Shown in pieces: positions 8,979-19,284 of a stretch of 64,000 nucleotides of DNA. The position numbers and the translations under genes are program-made. The notes beneath the pieces were generated by a model. The model searched no databases, was not told the origin of the DNA, and saw nothing but the letters and a program-made list of their open reading frames with translations. Source of the DNA: Azonexaceae bacterium s22 (GTDB lineage Bacteria; Pseudomonadota; Gammaproteobacteria; Burkholderiales; Rhodocyclaceae); NCBI GenBank assembly GCA_016617495.1, contig WYCU01000005.1:186001-250000 (forward strand), written 5' to 3'. The first letter of the stretch is position 1. The number at the start of each line of letters is the position of its first letter.

Positions 8979-9431
8979 TTACTGTTCATTCCCGTACGGG
9001 TCCGGGTAACCCAGTCCGGCCAGGATGATTCGTTCCTCGTTTTCCATTTCCTCGGCTTCAGCGTCGGAATCGTGATCCCAACCCTGTAAATGCAGCATAC
9101 CATGCACGGTCAGGTGCGCGTAGTGGGCATCGAGCGGCTTGCCCTGTTCGGAGGCCTCCCGTGCCACCACTGCCGGGCAGATGACCAGGTCGCCCATGAC
9201 CAGCGGTTCGGATTCGTAGGGGAAGGAAAGTACGTTCGTGGCGTAGTCCTTGCCACGGTAGTCGCGGTTCAATGCCTGCCCCTCGTCCGCGTCCACCAGC
9301 CGAATCGTGATTTGCCCACCGCCTACGAGCGCGGCACGTGCCCAGCGCACAAAGTCCGCACGCAAGGGTAGCGATTCCCGATTACAGGCGTATTGCACCG
9401 AAAGGTTAAGGCGTCTGGAGGCGTTTTTCAT
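8979..9431 (-). CDS. ybeY: Endoribonuclease YbeY
   Basis: 150 residues from the ATG at 9431. The zinc-binding H3xH5xH signature appears as [11 protein letters not shown] near the C-terminus, and [18 protein letters not shown] is typical. It acts in 16S rRNA 3' maturation and 70S quality control. The start overlaps the phoH end by 26 bp. A much longer in-frame extension to 9500 lies wholly inside phoH and was discounted. Sits between phoH and corC in the conserved operon. Confidence 0.92.
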   Translation of the reverse strand: MKNASRRLNLSVQYACNRESLPLRADFVRWARAALVGGGQITIRLVDADEGQALNRDYRGKDYATNVLSFPYESEPLVMGDLVICPAVVAREASEQGKPLDAHYAHLTVHGMLHLQGWDHDSDAEAEEMENEERIILAGLGYPDPYGNEQ

Positions 9432-10392
9432 AGGCTTCGACAATCCGGGCCACCAGCGGGTGGCGAACCACATCTTCCTTGCGGAAATGCGTAAAGGCAA
9501 TGCCGCGCACGTCGGAAAGCACCTCGATGGCTTCCTTGAGGCCGCTCTTCTGCCCTTTGGGCAGATCGATCTGCGTCACGTCGCCGGTAACGACCGCCTT
9601 GGCGCCGATGCCGATGCGGGTGAGGAACATTTTCATCTGCTCCGGCGTCGTGTTCTGGGCCTCGTCGAGGATCACGAACGCGTGGTTCAGCGTGCGGCCG
9701 CGCATGAAGGCCAGCGGGGCGATTTCAATGGCGCGTTTTTCGTACAGCTTGGCGACCCGGTCCGCGCCCATCAGGTCATAGAGAGCGTCGTACAGGGGGC
9801 GCAGGTAGGGGTCGATCTTCTGCGTCAGGTCACCAGGCAGGAAGCCCAGGCGTTCGCCGGCTTCGACAGCCGGGCGGGTCAGAATGATGCGCTCGACAAG
9901 ATCGCGCTCAAAAGCATCCACCGCCGAGGCAACGGCGAGATAGGTCTTGCCGGTGCCGGCAGGCCCAATGCCGAAGGTGATGTCGTGTTCTTGGATGTGT
10001 TTCAGGTATTCCACCTGGCGCGGCGTGCGGCCGTGCAACTCGGCCTTGCGTGTCACCAGTTGCGGCCCGTCGACCGGGTTGTCGGTGCTGCGCGAAATGC
10101 GGCGCACGGGCGCGTTCAGAAACTCGATCAGGCCGAGCTGGATTTCATCCACGGAAAGTGGCGCACGGGCCTGTGCGTAAAAGTGGCGTACCGCATCGGC
10201 GGTGAGCAGGGCTTTTTCACCGAGAATCGAAAAACGCTCGTTGCGCCGCCGGATGGTGACATCGAAGCCGGTTTCGATCTGCCGGATGTTCTCGTCCAGC
10301 GGGCCGCACAGATTGGCCAACTGGGCGTTGTCGACCGGCGCCAGCGCGAACTCGACGGGTTTTTGCTTGGGGGCGGGCTTGTTAACTTTCAC
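9406..10392 (-). CDS. phoH: PhoH-like ATPase (YbeZ)
   Basis: 328 residues from a GTG at 10392 that overlaps the miaB stop by 11 bp; the longer frame to 10611 lies inside miaB. A short N-terminal nucleic-acid-binding-like region ([16 protein letters not shown]) is followed by a P-loop ATPase core with Walker [12 protein letters not shown] and Walker [11 protein letters not shown]. It partners YbeY in rRNA processing and quality control. Second gene of the operon. Confidence 0.92.
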   Translation of the reverse strand: MKVNKPAPKQKPVEFALAPVDNAQLANLCGPLDENIRQIETGFDVTIRRRNERFSILGEKALLTADAVRHFYAQARAPLSVDEIQLGLIEFLNAPVRRISRSTDNPVDGPQLVTRKAELHGRTPRQVEYLKHIQEHDITFGIGPAGTGKTYLAVASAVDAFERDLVERIILTRPAVEAGERLGFLPGDLTQKIDPYLRPLYDALYDLMGADRVAKLYEKRAIEIAPLAFMRGRTLNHAFVILDEAQNTTPEQMKMFLTRIGIGAKAVVTGDVTQIDLPKGQKSGLKEAIEVLSDVRGIAFTHFRKEDVVRHPLVARIVEAYEKRLQTP

Positions 10393-11719
10393 GGGTGACG
10401 ATCTCGCCGCGCAGGCTGTGCGGCAGGGCCGCGGTAATGCGAACATCGACGAAGGTGTTGATGAGACGCGGGTTGCCTGCGAAATTGACGACCCGATTAT
10501 TATCGGTACGCCCGGCCAGTTCGGCGGCATCCTTCTTCGAGGTGCCTTCCACCAGCACGCGCTGGATGCTGCCCACCATGCTGCGGCTGACCTCCTGCGC
10601 CAGTTCCTCAATGCGCTTCTGCAAGCGCGTCAAGCGGGCCGATTTGACCTCGGCGGGCGTGCTGTCCTCGAGCTCCAGCGCCGGTGTGCCGGGGCGCGGG
10701 CTGTAAATGAACGAGAAGGACGTGTCGAATGCCACGTCGTCAATCAACTTCATGGTTTTTTCGAAATCATCGTCGGTTTCACCCGGGAAGCCGACGATGA
10801 AATCCGAGGACAGGGAAATGTCCGGGCGGGCAGCACGCAGTTTGCGAATGACCGATTTGTATTCCAGCGCCGTGTAGCCCCGCTTCATGGCGGCGAGCAC
10901 GCGATCCGAACCGGCCTGGACCGGCAGGTGCAGGTGCGATACCAGCTTGGGCACCTTGGCGTAGGTGTCGATCAGTCGTTGCGTCATTTCCCGCGGGTGC
11001 GAGGTGGTGTAGCGGATGCGCTCAATGCCCGGCACCTCGGCAATGTATTCGATGAGCAGTGCCAGGTCGGCTTTCTCTTCCGAGCCCTCCATGTCGCCGC
11101 GGTAGGCATTGACGTTTTGCCCAAGCAGCGTCACTTCCTTGACGCCATGCGCGGCAAGGTCGGCCACTTCCGTCAGCACATCGGTAAAGGGGCGCGATAC
11201 TTCGCCACCCCGGGTGTAGGGGACGATGCAAAAGGTACAGAACTTCGAGCAGCCTTCCATGATCGAGACGAAGGCAGCGGCGCCCTTGACCTCGGATGGC
11301 GGCATGGCATCGAATTTCTCGATTTCCGGGAACGAGACGTCGACCGCGGCCTTGCCTTTTTCCTTGCGCTCGGCGATCAGTTGCGGCAAACGATGGAGCG
11401 TTTGAGGGCCGAAGACGATATCCACGAACGGCGCACGGGCGACGATCGCATCGCCTTCCTGGCTGGCGACACAGCCGCCGACGCCGATCACCAGATTCGG
11501 ATTCTTCTGTTTCAGGTGCCGGACCCGGCCGAGATCGTGAAAGACCTTCTCCTGCGCCTTCTCGCGCACGGAACAGGTGTTGAACAGGATGATGTCCGCT
11601 TCTTCCGGGTTGTCCGTCTTGACGACGCCCTCGGCCGCGTTGAGCACGTCGGCCATCTTGTCCGAATCGTACTCGTTCATCTGGCATCCAAATGTGCGGA
11701 TGAACAGCTTTTTAGTCAT
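10382..11719 (-). CDS. miaB: tRNA-2-methylthio-N6-dimethylallyladenosine synthase MiaB
   Basis: 445 residues. The N-terminal UPF0004 domain opens with [11 protein letters not shown]. The radical-SAM cluster motif [15 protein letters not shown] lies in the middle, and a C-terminal TRAM domain ends the protein. It adds the 2-methylthio group to i6A37 in tRNAs reading UNN codons, using two Fe-S clusters. ATG at 11719 begins the conserved [12 protein letters not shown]; an upstream frame to 11767 is not conserved. First gene of the miaB-phoH-ybeY-corC-lnt-comB minus-strand operon. Confidence 0.95.
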   Translation of the reverse strand: MTKKLFIRTFGCQMNEYDSDKMADVLNAAEGVVKTDNPEEADIILFNTCSVREKAQEKVFHDLGRVRHLKQKNPNLVIGVGGCVASQEGDAIVARAPFVDIVFGPQTLHRLPQLIAERKEKGKAAVDVSFPEIEKFDAMPPSEVKGAAAFVSIMEGCSKFCTFCIVPYTRGGEVSRPFTDVLTEVADLAAHGVKEVTLLGQNVNAYRGDMEGSEEKADLALLIEYIAEVPGIERIRYTTSHPREMTQRLIDTYAKVPKLVSHLHLPVQAGSDRVLAAMKRGYTALEYKSVIRKLRAARPDISLSSDFIVGFPGETDDDFEKTMKLIDDVAFDTSFSFIYSPRPGTPALELEDSTPAEVKSARLTRLQKRIEELAQEVSRSMVGSIQRVLVEGTSKKDAAELAGRTDNNRVVNFAGNPRLINTFVDVRITAALPHSLRGEIVTRES

Positions 11720-11790
11720 GAAATTGCTTTGAAAATCGTTGGTGCCGCTTCGGCAAGCTCGCGGCAATAAAGTTGCAAATTATAGCGCGG

Positions 11791-11819
11791 TTGACCACCT
11801 CCCGGCGGACCCCTATAAT
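11791..11819 (+). promoter_or_regulatory. Sigma-70 promoter of the tRNA-Met gene
   Basis: TTGACC (11791-11796), 17-bp spacer, TATAAT (11814-11819). This is the best promoter in the window. A transcript would begin near 11826, about 11 nt before the tRNA 5' end. The downstream GGGCCC discriminator suggests stringent control, as usual for stable-RNA genes; that last point is inference. Confidence 0.8.
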
Positions 11820-11836
11820 CTGGGCCCTCAAAGCGT

Positions 11837-11913
11837 GGTGATGTAGCTCAGACGGTTAGAGCGATGGATTCATAACCCATAGGTCGGCAGTTCGATTCTG
11901 CCCATCACCACCA
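11837..11913 (+). tRNA. tRNA-Met (CAT anticodon)
   Basis: 77 nt with a full cloverleaf: acceptor GGTGATG/CATCACC, D-stem GCTC/GAGC, anticodon loop TTCATAA, T-stem GGCAG/CTGCC with TTCGATT loop, and an encoded CCA end. Elongator Met is preferred over initiator (first pair is G-C, and the three-G/three-C anticodon-stem signature is absent). It is preferred over Ile2 because the other CAT tRNA here fits Ile2 better. The anticodon stem closes with an A31-C39 mismatch. Confidence 0.85.
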
Positions 11914-12032
11914 CTCCTTCCCTTGAAGCAAATTGTTGTAACATGGCTATATTGATTTGTCATCGATATGGCTTTTTTGCTTTGGGACTGGCGCAGAGAA
12001 ATGCGTTGCCCAAGTATCGGAGAGGAGGGCGC

Positions 12033-12539
12033 ATGGTTGGCAAGAACGACCTTTTCCGGCGGGTGGCGGCGCGCTCTCCCGATACTGTCGAGCGCCTGAT
12101 TTCCCTGTGGGGTTCTGCTGACCTTCCTGTTTTTGTCGGCGATTTGCTGAATGCGGCAAGAGGCGGCTCTCGCCCGGAGCTGGTTGGCGATCTCGCATGG
12201 GCTCTGGAGCAGTTGCTTGAACAGCACCGTAACGAATTCCCGCAATTCGGCGCGGAGGTTGCGCGGGTGGCCGAGGGGGTGTTGGCAGGAAATCTTCATT
12301 TTCAGATCATTCAGGCCAGGTTTCCCCGGGTGGCTCAAAAGCTTGCGGCCAATTGGGGACAGGCCGCATTTTCCGAATATGCGAACGAGTTGCTGAACGA
12401 CAAGCGTTCCGGGGTTCGTCAGGGCTTTCCGGAAGACGTTGCCTTGGCCATTTTTCGCCTTGTTCAGGAGCATGACTTGGCATTCCCGCAATTTGTCCTC
12501 AAGGTGACCGACATCTGGGTGGTCACCAACGCCAATTGA
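12033..12539 (+). CDS. Unknown protein, helical, 168 residues
   Basis: I do not recognise this protein. The ATG at 12033 follows AGAGGAGGGCGC, a good ribosome-binding site; an upstream in-frame ATG at 11943 has none. The sequence looks helical and soluble, with two similar segments (ELLEQHRNEFPQFG and LVQEHDLAFPQFV), suggesting an internal duplication. There is no signal peptide, membrane segment or metal motif. It lies between two tRNA genes, next to a pseudogene, and its TGA overlaps the ATG of the following remnant frame. Confidence 0.6.
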   Translation: MVGKNDLFRRVAARSPDTVERLISLWGSADLPVFVGDLLNAARGGSRPELVGDLAWALEQLLEQHRNEFPQFGAEVARVAEGVLAGNLHFQIIQARFPRVAQKLAANWGQAAFSEYANELLNDKRSGVRQGFPEDVALAIFRLVQEHDLAFPQFVLKVTDIWVVTNAN

Positions 12540-12556
12540 TGCGGGGGCGCGCCTGG

Positions 12557-13037
12557 ATGCCCGAAATGGATGAGCGTGATCGTCGCTTTGAGGAAATGGC
12601 GGCGCGGATGCGTTGCCATTGCGGTAACGATATTCGTGTTGGCGGGAAGTGTGTCTCCGTGATTCATGACGGCGATCTCGCTTATGTCAGCGGCCAGATT
12701 CCCCGCGTGGGCGATCAGGTTGTGGTGACAGGACGGGCGTGAGAAGCGCTTGGCCTTGATCAGGCACGCCTGGCCGCGGAAATCTGTGCCATGCGCCTTG
12801 GCGGTACTGCGTCTGGAGTTGGGGTCGTTGGCAGCGGTGCGCGGGGTTTTACGGATTAACGTGTTCGTTCAGTGCGATGCCGAGTTCACGCAGCAAAGCG
12901 AAGTCGCCGATGGTGCCTCGGAGGTGTTGCATTTTGTGCTTGGCGATGCCGGCCGGCATACCCGAACTTCCGTTGGCGTGTATCAGTTGCCCAAGGGCAC
13001 GACCGTGGAGTTGGATATGCTTGCCTCGGTGTCTTGA
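12557..13037 (+). pseudogene. RidA/YjgF-family gene, broken by a stop and a frameshift
   Basis: Pieces of a RidA-family protein appear in order but in different frames. Up to 12739 the frame reads VSVIHDGDLAYVSGQIPRVGD. An in-frame TGA at 12740-12742 interrupts it, yet the same frame resumes with EALGLDQARLAAEICAMR. After about 12795 the match moves to the next frame (CALAVLRLELGSL, RINVFVQCDAEFTQQSEVAD, TRTSVGVYQLPKGTTVELDM). At least one nonsense change and a ~2-base deletion are needed to explain this. The N-terminal portion (MRCHCGNDIRVGG) may hold further small indels. RidA proteins hydrolyse reactive enamine/imine intermediates; this copy should be inactive unless the lesions are sequencing errors. 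Confidence 0.75.
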
Positions 13038-13053
13038 GGCGAGTCCAAATGAA

Positions 13054-13088
13054 AAACGGGGTTGGCGAGTGATTCGCCAACCCCGTTT
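13054..13088. terminator. Strong bidirectional hairpin terminator
   Basis: A perfect 15-bp stem (AAACGGGGTTGGCGA and its complement) with a 5-nt loop. Read on the minus strand the stem is followed by TTTTTC, so it ends the rpsU-dnaG-rpoD/tRNA-Ile2 transcript. Read on the plus strand it would stop transcripts from the RidA remnant. Confidence 0.85.
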
Positions 13089-13092
13089 CGAT

Positions 13093-13169
13093 TGGTGGGC
13101 CCGCAGGGACTTGAACCCTGGACCAAAGGATTATGAGTCCTCTGCTCTGACCAACTGAGCTACAGGCCC
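13093..13169 (-). tRNA. tRNA-Ile2 (CAT anticodon, lysidine type)
   Basis: 77 nt including encoded CCA: acceptor GGGCCTG/CGGGCCC (one T-G wobble), anticodon loop CTCATAA, variable TTGGTC and T-loop GGTTCAAGTCC as in Ile2 tRNAs. It should need TilS to convert C34 to lysidine for AUA reading. It begins 6 bp after the rpoD stop codon on the same strand and is probably processed from the rpoD transcript. The same neighbour relation of ileX and rpoD in enterobacteria supports the isotype. Confidence 0.85.
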
Positions 13170-13175
13170 GAACGC

Positions 13176-15152
<1,977 letters not shown>

Positions 15153-15198
15153 GAACACGATCCATTGGATTCAAGTAAACCGTAGATTTTACCACAAC

Positions 15199-16932
15199 TT
15201 AGTTGCTTGTTTTTCGGGCGGAAAGCAGTTGCAGGTAGGCCTGCTTTTCGGCAGCGCTCAGTCCGGCGACGCCGAATTGCTGGGCCTTGAGTTGCAGTGC
15301 TTCGATCTGTCTTTTCTGGTCGGCCCCGCGAAGTTTTTCGAGGGTGTCGCGGAATTCCGTTTCCGCTTCCTGTTCGTCAAAAGGCAGGCCGATAAGTTCC
15401 GCGGCCGCATGCTCAATGGCCGCTTCCTCCGGCAGTCCGCGCAAGCGTTCGCGCAGCACTGCGTAGGGTATTTCGGCTTCGCTGCCTGAAACCAGTTGAT
15501 GCAGGCGGCGCAAGGCGGGCCGTTCCGGTGTGTCCGGCAGCAGATCGGACGGCAGCTGTCGGGCGAGCTCGGGGCGGTGCAGTACGATGCGCAGCAGGTT
15601 GCGGGTGAGCGAGGGGGCGGAACGAGGCGCTTTGGGCGGCGGGGGCGGTGCGTAGGACTTGAGTTCGCAAAGACGCTCGACTTCTTCCTGGGCAAAGCCG
15701 CTGGCCTCGGCCAGGCGTTTGACCAATTGCAAACGCAGCAGCGGGGTTGGCAGGCGCAGGAGCAGGGGCTTGGCTTCGTAGATCAGCCGTGCCCGACCCT
15801 CCGCGCTGGTCAGGTCGCAGCGCTGGGCCAGTTCGCGCAGCAGGACGTCGGAGAGGGGCGTGGCCTGGGCAATTTCGCGGTCGAAAGCGGCCTTGCCGTG
15901 TTCGCGGATGAAGCTGTCCGGGTCGTGCTCGGGGGGCAGGAAGACGAAGCCGATTTGCTTGTTGTCGGCCAGGGCCTCCAGCGCGTTTTCCAGCGCCCGC
16001 CAGGCGGCCTTGCGCCCGGCGTTGTCGCCGTCAAAGCAAAAGACGATGCGGTCGACTTGTCGTAACAGTTTCTGGACGTGCGTGGGCGTGGTCGCGGTAC
16101 CCAAGGTGGCGACGGCGTTGCCGACACCATTCTGGGCGAGGGCGATGACATCCATGTAGCCTTCGGTGACGATGGCCGTGTCCGTTTCGCGCAGGGCCTG
16201 GCGCGCTTGCGGTAGCCCGAAAAGCTCCCGGCCTTTTTCGAACAGGGGCGTTTCCGGGGAGTTCAGATATTTGGGTTCGCCCTGGTCGATGATGCGCCCG
16301 CCGAAGGCGATGATGTCGCCTTTGGGGTTGATGATGGGGATCATCAGGCGGTCGCGGAAGCGGTCGTAGCGGCGACCGGCATCGTTGTCGATGACCAGTC
16401 CGGCGGCTTTGAGTGTCTCGGCGTCGTAATCGGGAAAGACGCTCTTGAGGTTGTTCCAGCCATCGGGCGCGTAACCCATGCCGAAGCGGGCGGCGATTTC
16501 GCCGGTCAGGCCACGTTTCTTGCAGTACTCGATGGCGCGGGGGGAGCGCTTGAGTTGCTCCTTGTAATACTGTGCAGCGCGGGTCATGACCTCGACGAGG
16601 TTGCGCGCCTGTCCCGGCGCGTGGTCGGGTTTGAAACCTTCGCTCTCCGGGATGATCATGCCGACGCGCGAAGCCAGTTCCTTGACGGCGTCCACGAAGC
16701 CGATACCCTGATATTCCATCACGAAGCCAATGGCCGTGCCGTGGGCGCCGCAGCCGAAGCAGTGATAGAACTGCTTGGTCGGGCTGACCGTGAAAGAGGG
16801 GGTCTTTTCGTTGTGGAATGGGCAACAGGCGGCGTAATTGGCGCCTGCTTTTTTGAGTTTGACGTAGCTGTCCACCAGGTCGACGATGTCGACCCGGGCC
16901 AGCAGATCCTGGATGAAGGACTCCGGGATCAT
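15199..16932 (-). CDS. dnaG: DNA primase
   Basis: 577 residues. The N-terminal CHC2 zinc-binding domain is CPFHNEKTPSFTVSP...YHCFGCG. The TOPRIM catalytic core follows (VTEGYMDVIALAQ with the catalytic Glu, and FCFDGDNAGRKAA with the acidic pair). A C-terminal helicase-binding domain ends the protein. It synthesises RNA primers for replication at the DnaB helicase. It lies 9 bp after yqeY and 46 bp before rpoD in the operon. Confidence 0.97.
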   Translation of the reverse strand: MIPESFIQDLLARVDIVDLVDSYVKLKKAGANYAACCPFHNEKTPSFTVSPTKQFYHCFGCGAHGTAIGFVMEYQGIGFVDAVKELASRVGMIIPESEGFKPDHAPGQARNLVEVMTRAAQYYKEQLKRSPRAIEYCKKRGLTGEIAARFGMGYAPDGWNNLKSVFPDYDAETLKAAGLVIDNDAGRRYDRFRDRLMIPIINPKGDIIAFGGRIIDQGEPKYLNSPETPLFEKGRELFGLPQARQALRETDTAIVTEGYMDVIALAQNGVGNAVATLGTATTPTHVQKLLRQVDRIVFCFDGDNAGRKAAWRALENALEALADNKQIGFVFLPPEHDPDSFIREHGKAAFDREIAQATPLSDVLLRELAQRCDLTSAEGRARLIYEAKPLLLRLPTPLLRLQLVKRLAEASGFAQEEVERLCELKSYAPPPPPKAPRSAPSLTRNLLRIVLHRPELARQLPSDLLPDTPERPALRRLHQLVSGSEAEIPYAVLRERLRGLPEEAAIEHAAAELIGLPFDEQEAETEFRDTLEKLRGADQKRQIEALQLKAQQFGVAGLSAAEKQAYLQLLSARKTSN

Positions 16933-16941
16933 GGGTTTCGG

Positions 16942-17388
16942 TCAGCCAGCGAGCGCCGCCTTGACCAGCTTGGAAACTTCCGCCATGTCGGCCTTGCCGG
17001 CGAGTTGTGGCTTGAGTACGGCCATCAGCTTGCCCATGTCGGCCGGACCGGTGGCGCCGGTTTGTGCGACAGCCGCGGCGACGGCGGCGGCCACTTCGGC
17101 GCTGCTCATCTTTTCCGGCAGGTAAGCCGCAAGAATGGCGATCTCGGCCTTTTCGGCATCGGCCAGGTCCTGGCGGCCGGCGGCTTCATACTGGGTGACG
17201 GAATCCTTGCGCTGTTTGACCAGCTTTTCAATCACGGCGTTGACGGCGGCATCGTCGAGTTCGATGCGTTCATCGACTTCCTTCTGCTTGATCGCGGCCA
17301 ACAGCAGGCGAATGGTGGCCAGGCGTGCGGTTTCCTTGGCCTTCATGGCCGATTTCATGTCTTCGGTAATGCGTGCTTTCAGGCTCAT
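16942..17388 (-). CDS. yqeY: GatB/YqeY family protein
   Basis: 148 residues from ATG at 17388. All-helical YqeY-type sequence with LKARITEDMKSAMKAKE at the start, RLLLAAIKQKEVDER, and GKLMAVLKPQLAGKADM near the end. It resembles the tail domain of GatB, which binds tRNA, and is thought to act on tRNA or amidation; its role is not established. Located between rpsU and dnaG, a placement common in betaproteobacteria. Confidence 0.92.
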   Translation of the reverse strand: MSLKARITEDMKSAMKAKETARLATIRLLLAAIKQKEVDERIELDDAAVNAVIEKLVKQRKDSVTQYEAAGRQDLADAEKAEIAILAAYLPEKMSSAEVAAAVAAAVAQTGATGPADMGKLMAVLKPQLAGKADMAEVSKLVKAALAG

Positions 17389-17411
17389 GGGGTGCTTCCG
17401 GGAAAACAATG

Positions 17412-17443
17412 AAAAAAGCCGCCGGCTCAGACGGGCGGCGGCT
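17412..17443 (-). terminator. Intra-operon terminator/attenuator after rpsU
   Basis: On the minus strand a GCCGCCG...CGGCGGC stem with an 11-nt loop is followed by TTTTTT, between rpsU and yqeY. It would let rpsU be expressed in excess over dnaG and rpoD, as the known partial terminator in the E. coli operon does. Confidence 0.8.
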
Positions 17444-17467
17444 CTTTATGCTGCGATGCGTACCGGA

Positions 17468-17680
17468 TCAGTACAGCTTCGGCGGCAGCGTGAGGCTGCG
17501 GAGGCGCTTGTTCTGACGCTTGACGGCGGCAGCGGCTTTACGCTTGCGCTCGGCGGTGGGCTTCTCGTAGAACTCGCGGGCGCGCAGCTCGGTCAGGAGA
17601 CCCGTCTTTTCAACCGTACGCTTGAAGCGGCGGATGGCCACCTCGAACGGCTCGTTTTCCTTGACACGAATGCTCGGCAT
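17468..17680 (-). CDS. rpsU: 30S ribosomal protein S21
   Basis: 70 residues beginning [19 protein letters not shown], the canonical S21 N-terminus, with a lysine/arginine-rich C-terminal tail. It is a small-subunit protein near the anti-Shine-Dalgarno region. ATG at 17680 has GGGGGTG upstream; a longer frame to 17743 is not S21-like. First gene of the macromolecular-synthesis operon and followed by a terminator hairpin. Confidence 0.97.
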   Translation of the reverse strand: MPSIRVKENEPFEVAIRRFKRTVEKTGLLTELRAREFYEKPTAERKRKAAAAVKRQNKRLRSLTLPPKLY

Positions 17681-17770
17681 ATAAATCACCCCCTTCCGTC
17701 TGGCGCCTGTCCGGTCAAGTAATGGACAGTGCGCGCAATTCAATATCCGCAGGTTTGCGGAAAGCCGGTG

Positions 17771-17800
17771 ATTCTATTCGAGAAAAGCTTTTCGGATCAA
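17771..17800 (-). promoter_or_regulatory. rpsU operon promoter candidate with palindromic spacer
   Basis: On the minus strand TTGATC (17800-17795), an 18-bp spacer and TAGAAT (17776-17771). The spacer holds a perfect 12-bp palindrome, GAAAAGCTTTTC (17782-17793). The palindrome also falls where the -35 region of the divergent tsaD promoter would be, so a protein bound there could affect both directions. Confidence 0.55.
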
Positions 17801-17801
17801 G

Positions 17802-17810
17802 TGATAAAAT
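17802..17810 (+). promoter_or_regulatory. Extended -10 candidate for tsaD
   Basis: TGATAAAAT, an extended -10 form, ends only 9 bp before the tsaD ATG. A start of transcription 6-7 nt downstream would give a leader of about 3 nt. No ribosome-binding site precedes the ATG, which agrees with leaderless or near-leaderless translation. Confidence 0.45.
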
Positions 17811-17819
17811 GCGCCCCCT

Positions 17820-18854
17820 ATGTTGATCCTCGGCGTCGAATCCTCTTGCGATGAAACCGGCATTGCGCTCTACGACAGCGCAGCCGGCCTCCTGGCCCAT
17901 GCCCTGCATTCGCAGGTAGCGATGCATGCCGAGTATGGCGGTGTTGTTCCGGAGCTGGCCTCGCGTGACCATATCCGGCGTATCGTGCCGCTATTGCGGG
18001 CTACATTGGAAAACGCTGGCAAGTCGCTTGCGGATATCGATGCGGTGGCCTACACGCGTGGTCCCGGGCTGTCCGGCGCGTTGCTCGTCGGCTGTGCTTT
18101 TGCCGAATCCTTGGCGCTGGCGCTCGACAAGCCGACGATTCCCGTCCATCACCTCGAAGGCCATCTGCTTTCGCCGCTGCTTTCGCGGACGCCGCCCACC
18201 TTTCCGTTCGTCGCCCTGCTGGTCTCCGGGGGGCATACGCAGTTGATGCGGGTGACGGGCGTCGGCGCCTATGAGTTGCTGGGTGAAACGCTTGACGATG
18301 CGGCCGGTGAGGCTTTCGACAAGAGCGCCAAGTTGCTCGGCCTGCCTTACCCCGGGGGGGCATTGCTTTCCAAGCTGGCGGAATCCGGAACGGCGGGCGT
18401 CTATGCATTGCCGCGCCCCATGCTGCATTCCGGCGACCTCGATTTCAGTTTTTCCGGGCTAAAGACGGCGGTGCTGACGCTGGTGCGCGAACAGCCCGAG
18501 CCCTTGTCCGAATCCTTCAAGGCCGACGCGGCACGCGCTTTTCAGGAGGCGATTGTCGAGGTGCTGACCAAGAAAGCGCTCAAGGCCATGAAGCAGACCG
18601 GGCTCAAGCAACTGGTGGTCGCGGGGGGCGTTGGCGCCAACAAGCAGTTGCGTGCGACGCTGGATGACGAAGCGCGCCGCAAACGCTTTCGCGTGTATTA
18701 CCCGGAGCTGGAATTCTGTACGGACAACGGCGCGATGATCGCCCTGGCCGGCTGTCTGCGCCTGATGGCCGGTGCGGCGAGCAAGCCGGCCGGCGCTTTC
18801 GCGGTGCAGCCGCGCTGGCCGCTGATGGACATCGCGACTACGACGTCGCCTTGA
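17820..18854 (+). CDS. tsaD: tRNA N6-adenosine threonylcarbamoyltransferase TsaD
   Basis: 344 residues starting [19 protein letters not shown], the typical N-terminus. The metal-binding histidines are in VHHLEGH, the nucleotide-binding motif is SGGHTQL, and late motifs are [13 protein letters not shown] and CTDNGAMIA. It transfers the threonylcarbamoyl group to A37 of ANN-decoding tRNAs together with TsaB/TsaE. Its stop overlaps the end of a copy of the 37-bp element and the 3' end of a small convergent gene. Confidence 0.97.
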   Translation: MLILGVESSCDETGIALYDSAAGLLAHALHSQVAMHAEYGGVVPELASRDHIRRIVPLLRATLENAGKSLADIDAVAYTRGPGLSGALLVGCAFAESLALALDKPTIPVHHLEGHLLSPLLSRTPPTFPFVALLVSGGHTQLMRVTGVGAYELLGETLDDAAGEAFDKSAKLLGLPYPGGALLSKLAESGTAGVYALPRPMLHSGDLDFSFSGLKTAVLTLVREQPEPLSESFKADAARAFQEAIVEVLTKKALKAMKQTGLKQLVVAGGVGANKQLRATLDDEARRKRFRVYYPELEFCTDNGAMIALAGCLRLMAGAASKPAGAFAVQPRWPLMDIATTTSP

Positions 18855-18984
18855 AAATCGGCCAAATTTGACGGTCGACCGCGACAATTGTGTCGCAGGC
18901 ACCGCAATGGCCGTGCTTCTTCTTTTTCTTGCGTTTCGGGCAGTCCTTGCAGGGCGGATCGCTTTTGCAGCATTTCCTGGCCAT
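18838..18984 (-). CDS. Small Cys/Lys-rich protein, 48 residues
   Basis: Starts [25 protein letters not shown], then CGACD: five cysteines before a run of five lysines and two after it, suggesting a small metal- or nucleic-acid-binding protein. ATG at 18984 has CGGAGAA upstream. The last ~16 residues ([14 protein letters not shown]) are encoded by the 37-bp element, and the stop lies inside the end of tsaD (17-bp convergent overlap). The element may therefore have replaced or extended an older C-terminus. I cannot assign a function. Confidence 0.6.
   Translation of the reverse strand: MARKCCKSDPPCKDCPKRKKKKKHGHCGACDTIVAVDRQIWPIFKATS
18853..18889 (-). repeat. 37-bp interspersed element, copy 3
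   Basis: Perfect core ATTGTCGCGGTCGAC followed by AAATTT, GGCC and GATTTTC. It touches the tsaD stop codon and encodes the C-terminus of the small Cys-rich protein in the IVAVD frame. Confidence 0.85.
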
Positions 18985-19001
18985 GGTTGTTCTCCGGCGA
19001 T

Positions 19002-19277
19002 TCAGTTGCGACGGGCCACCCAGTAGCTCGCCCCGGTATGTCCGTAGCGCTCGGCATGCGGCGCATCGCGTTCGAGCACGGCTTCGTCGCCGGGGCGCAA
19101 ATGACGGGTGTGCGTGCCTACCGTCAGCCACATTTCGCCGCGGACCACGCGCAGCTTCAGTGCGAAAGCGTGCGCGTGGGTGTCGATCTGCAAGTCAGGC
19201 GGCCAACTGCGCTCCAGCACTTCGTCGTAGCCTTCGGCCAGCGCCTGGTCGCGGTAATCGTCGAATGCCGAGCCCAT
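19002..19277 (-). CDS. Cupin-domain protein
   Basis: 91 residues. A single small cupin barrel: the metal-ligand region is HAHAFALKLRVVRGEMWL, then LRPGDEAVLERDAPHAERYG supplies the second motif. No catalytic assignment is possible; such short cupins are often metal-binding sensors or dioxygenase-like. It starts at the ATG 7 bp after the tpx stop and is probably co-transcribed with tpx. Confidence 0.75.
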   Translation of the reverse strand: MGSAFDDYRDQALAEGYDEVLERSWPPDLQIDTHAHAFALKLRVVRGEMWLTVGTHTRHLRPGDEAVLERDAPHAERYGHTGASYWVARRN

Positions 19278-19284
19278 GCCAGGC

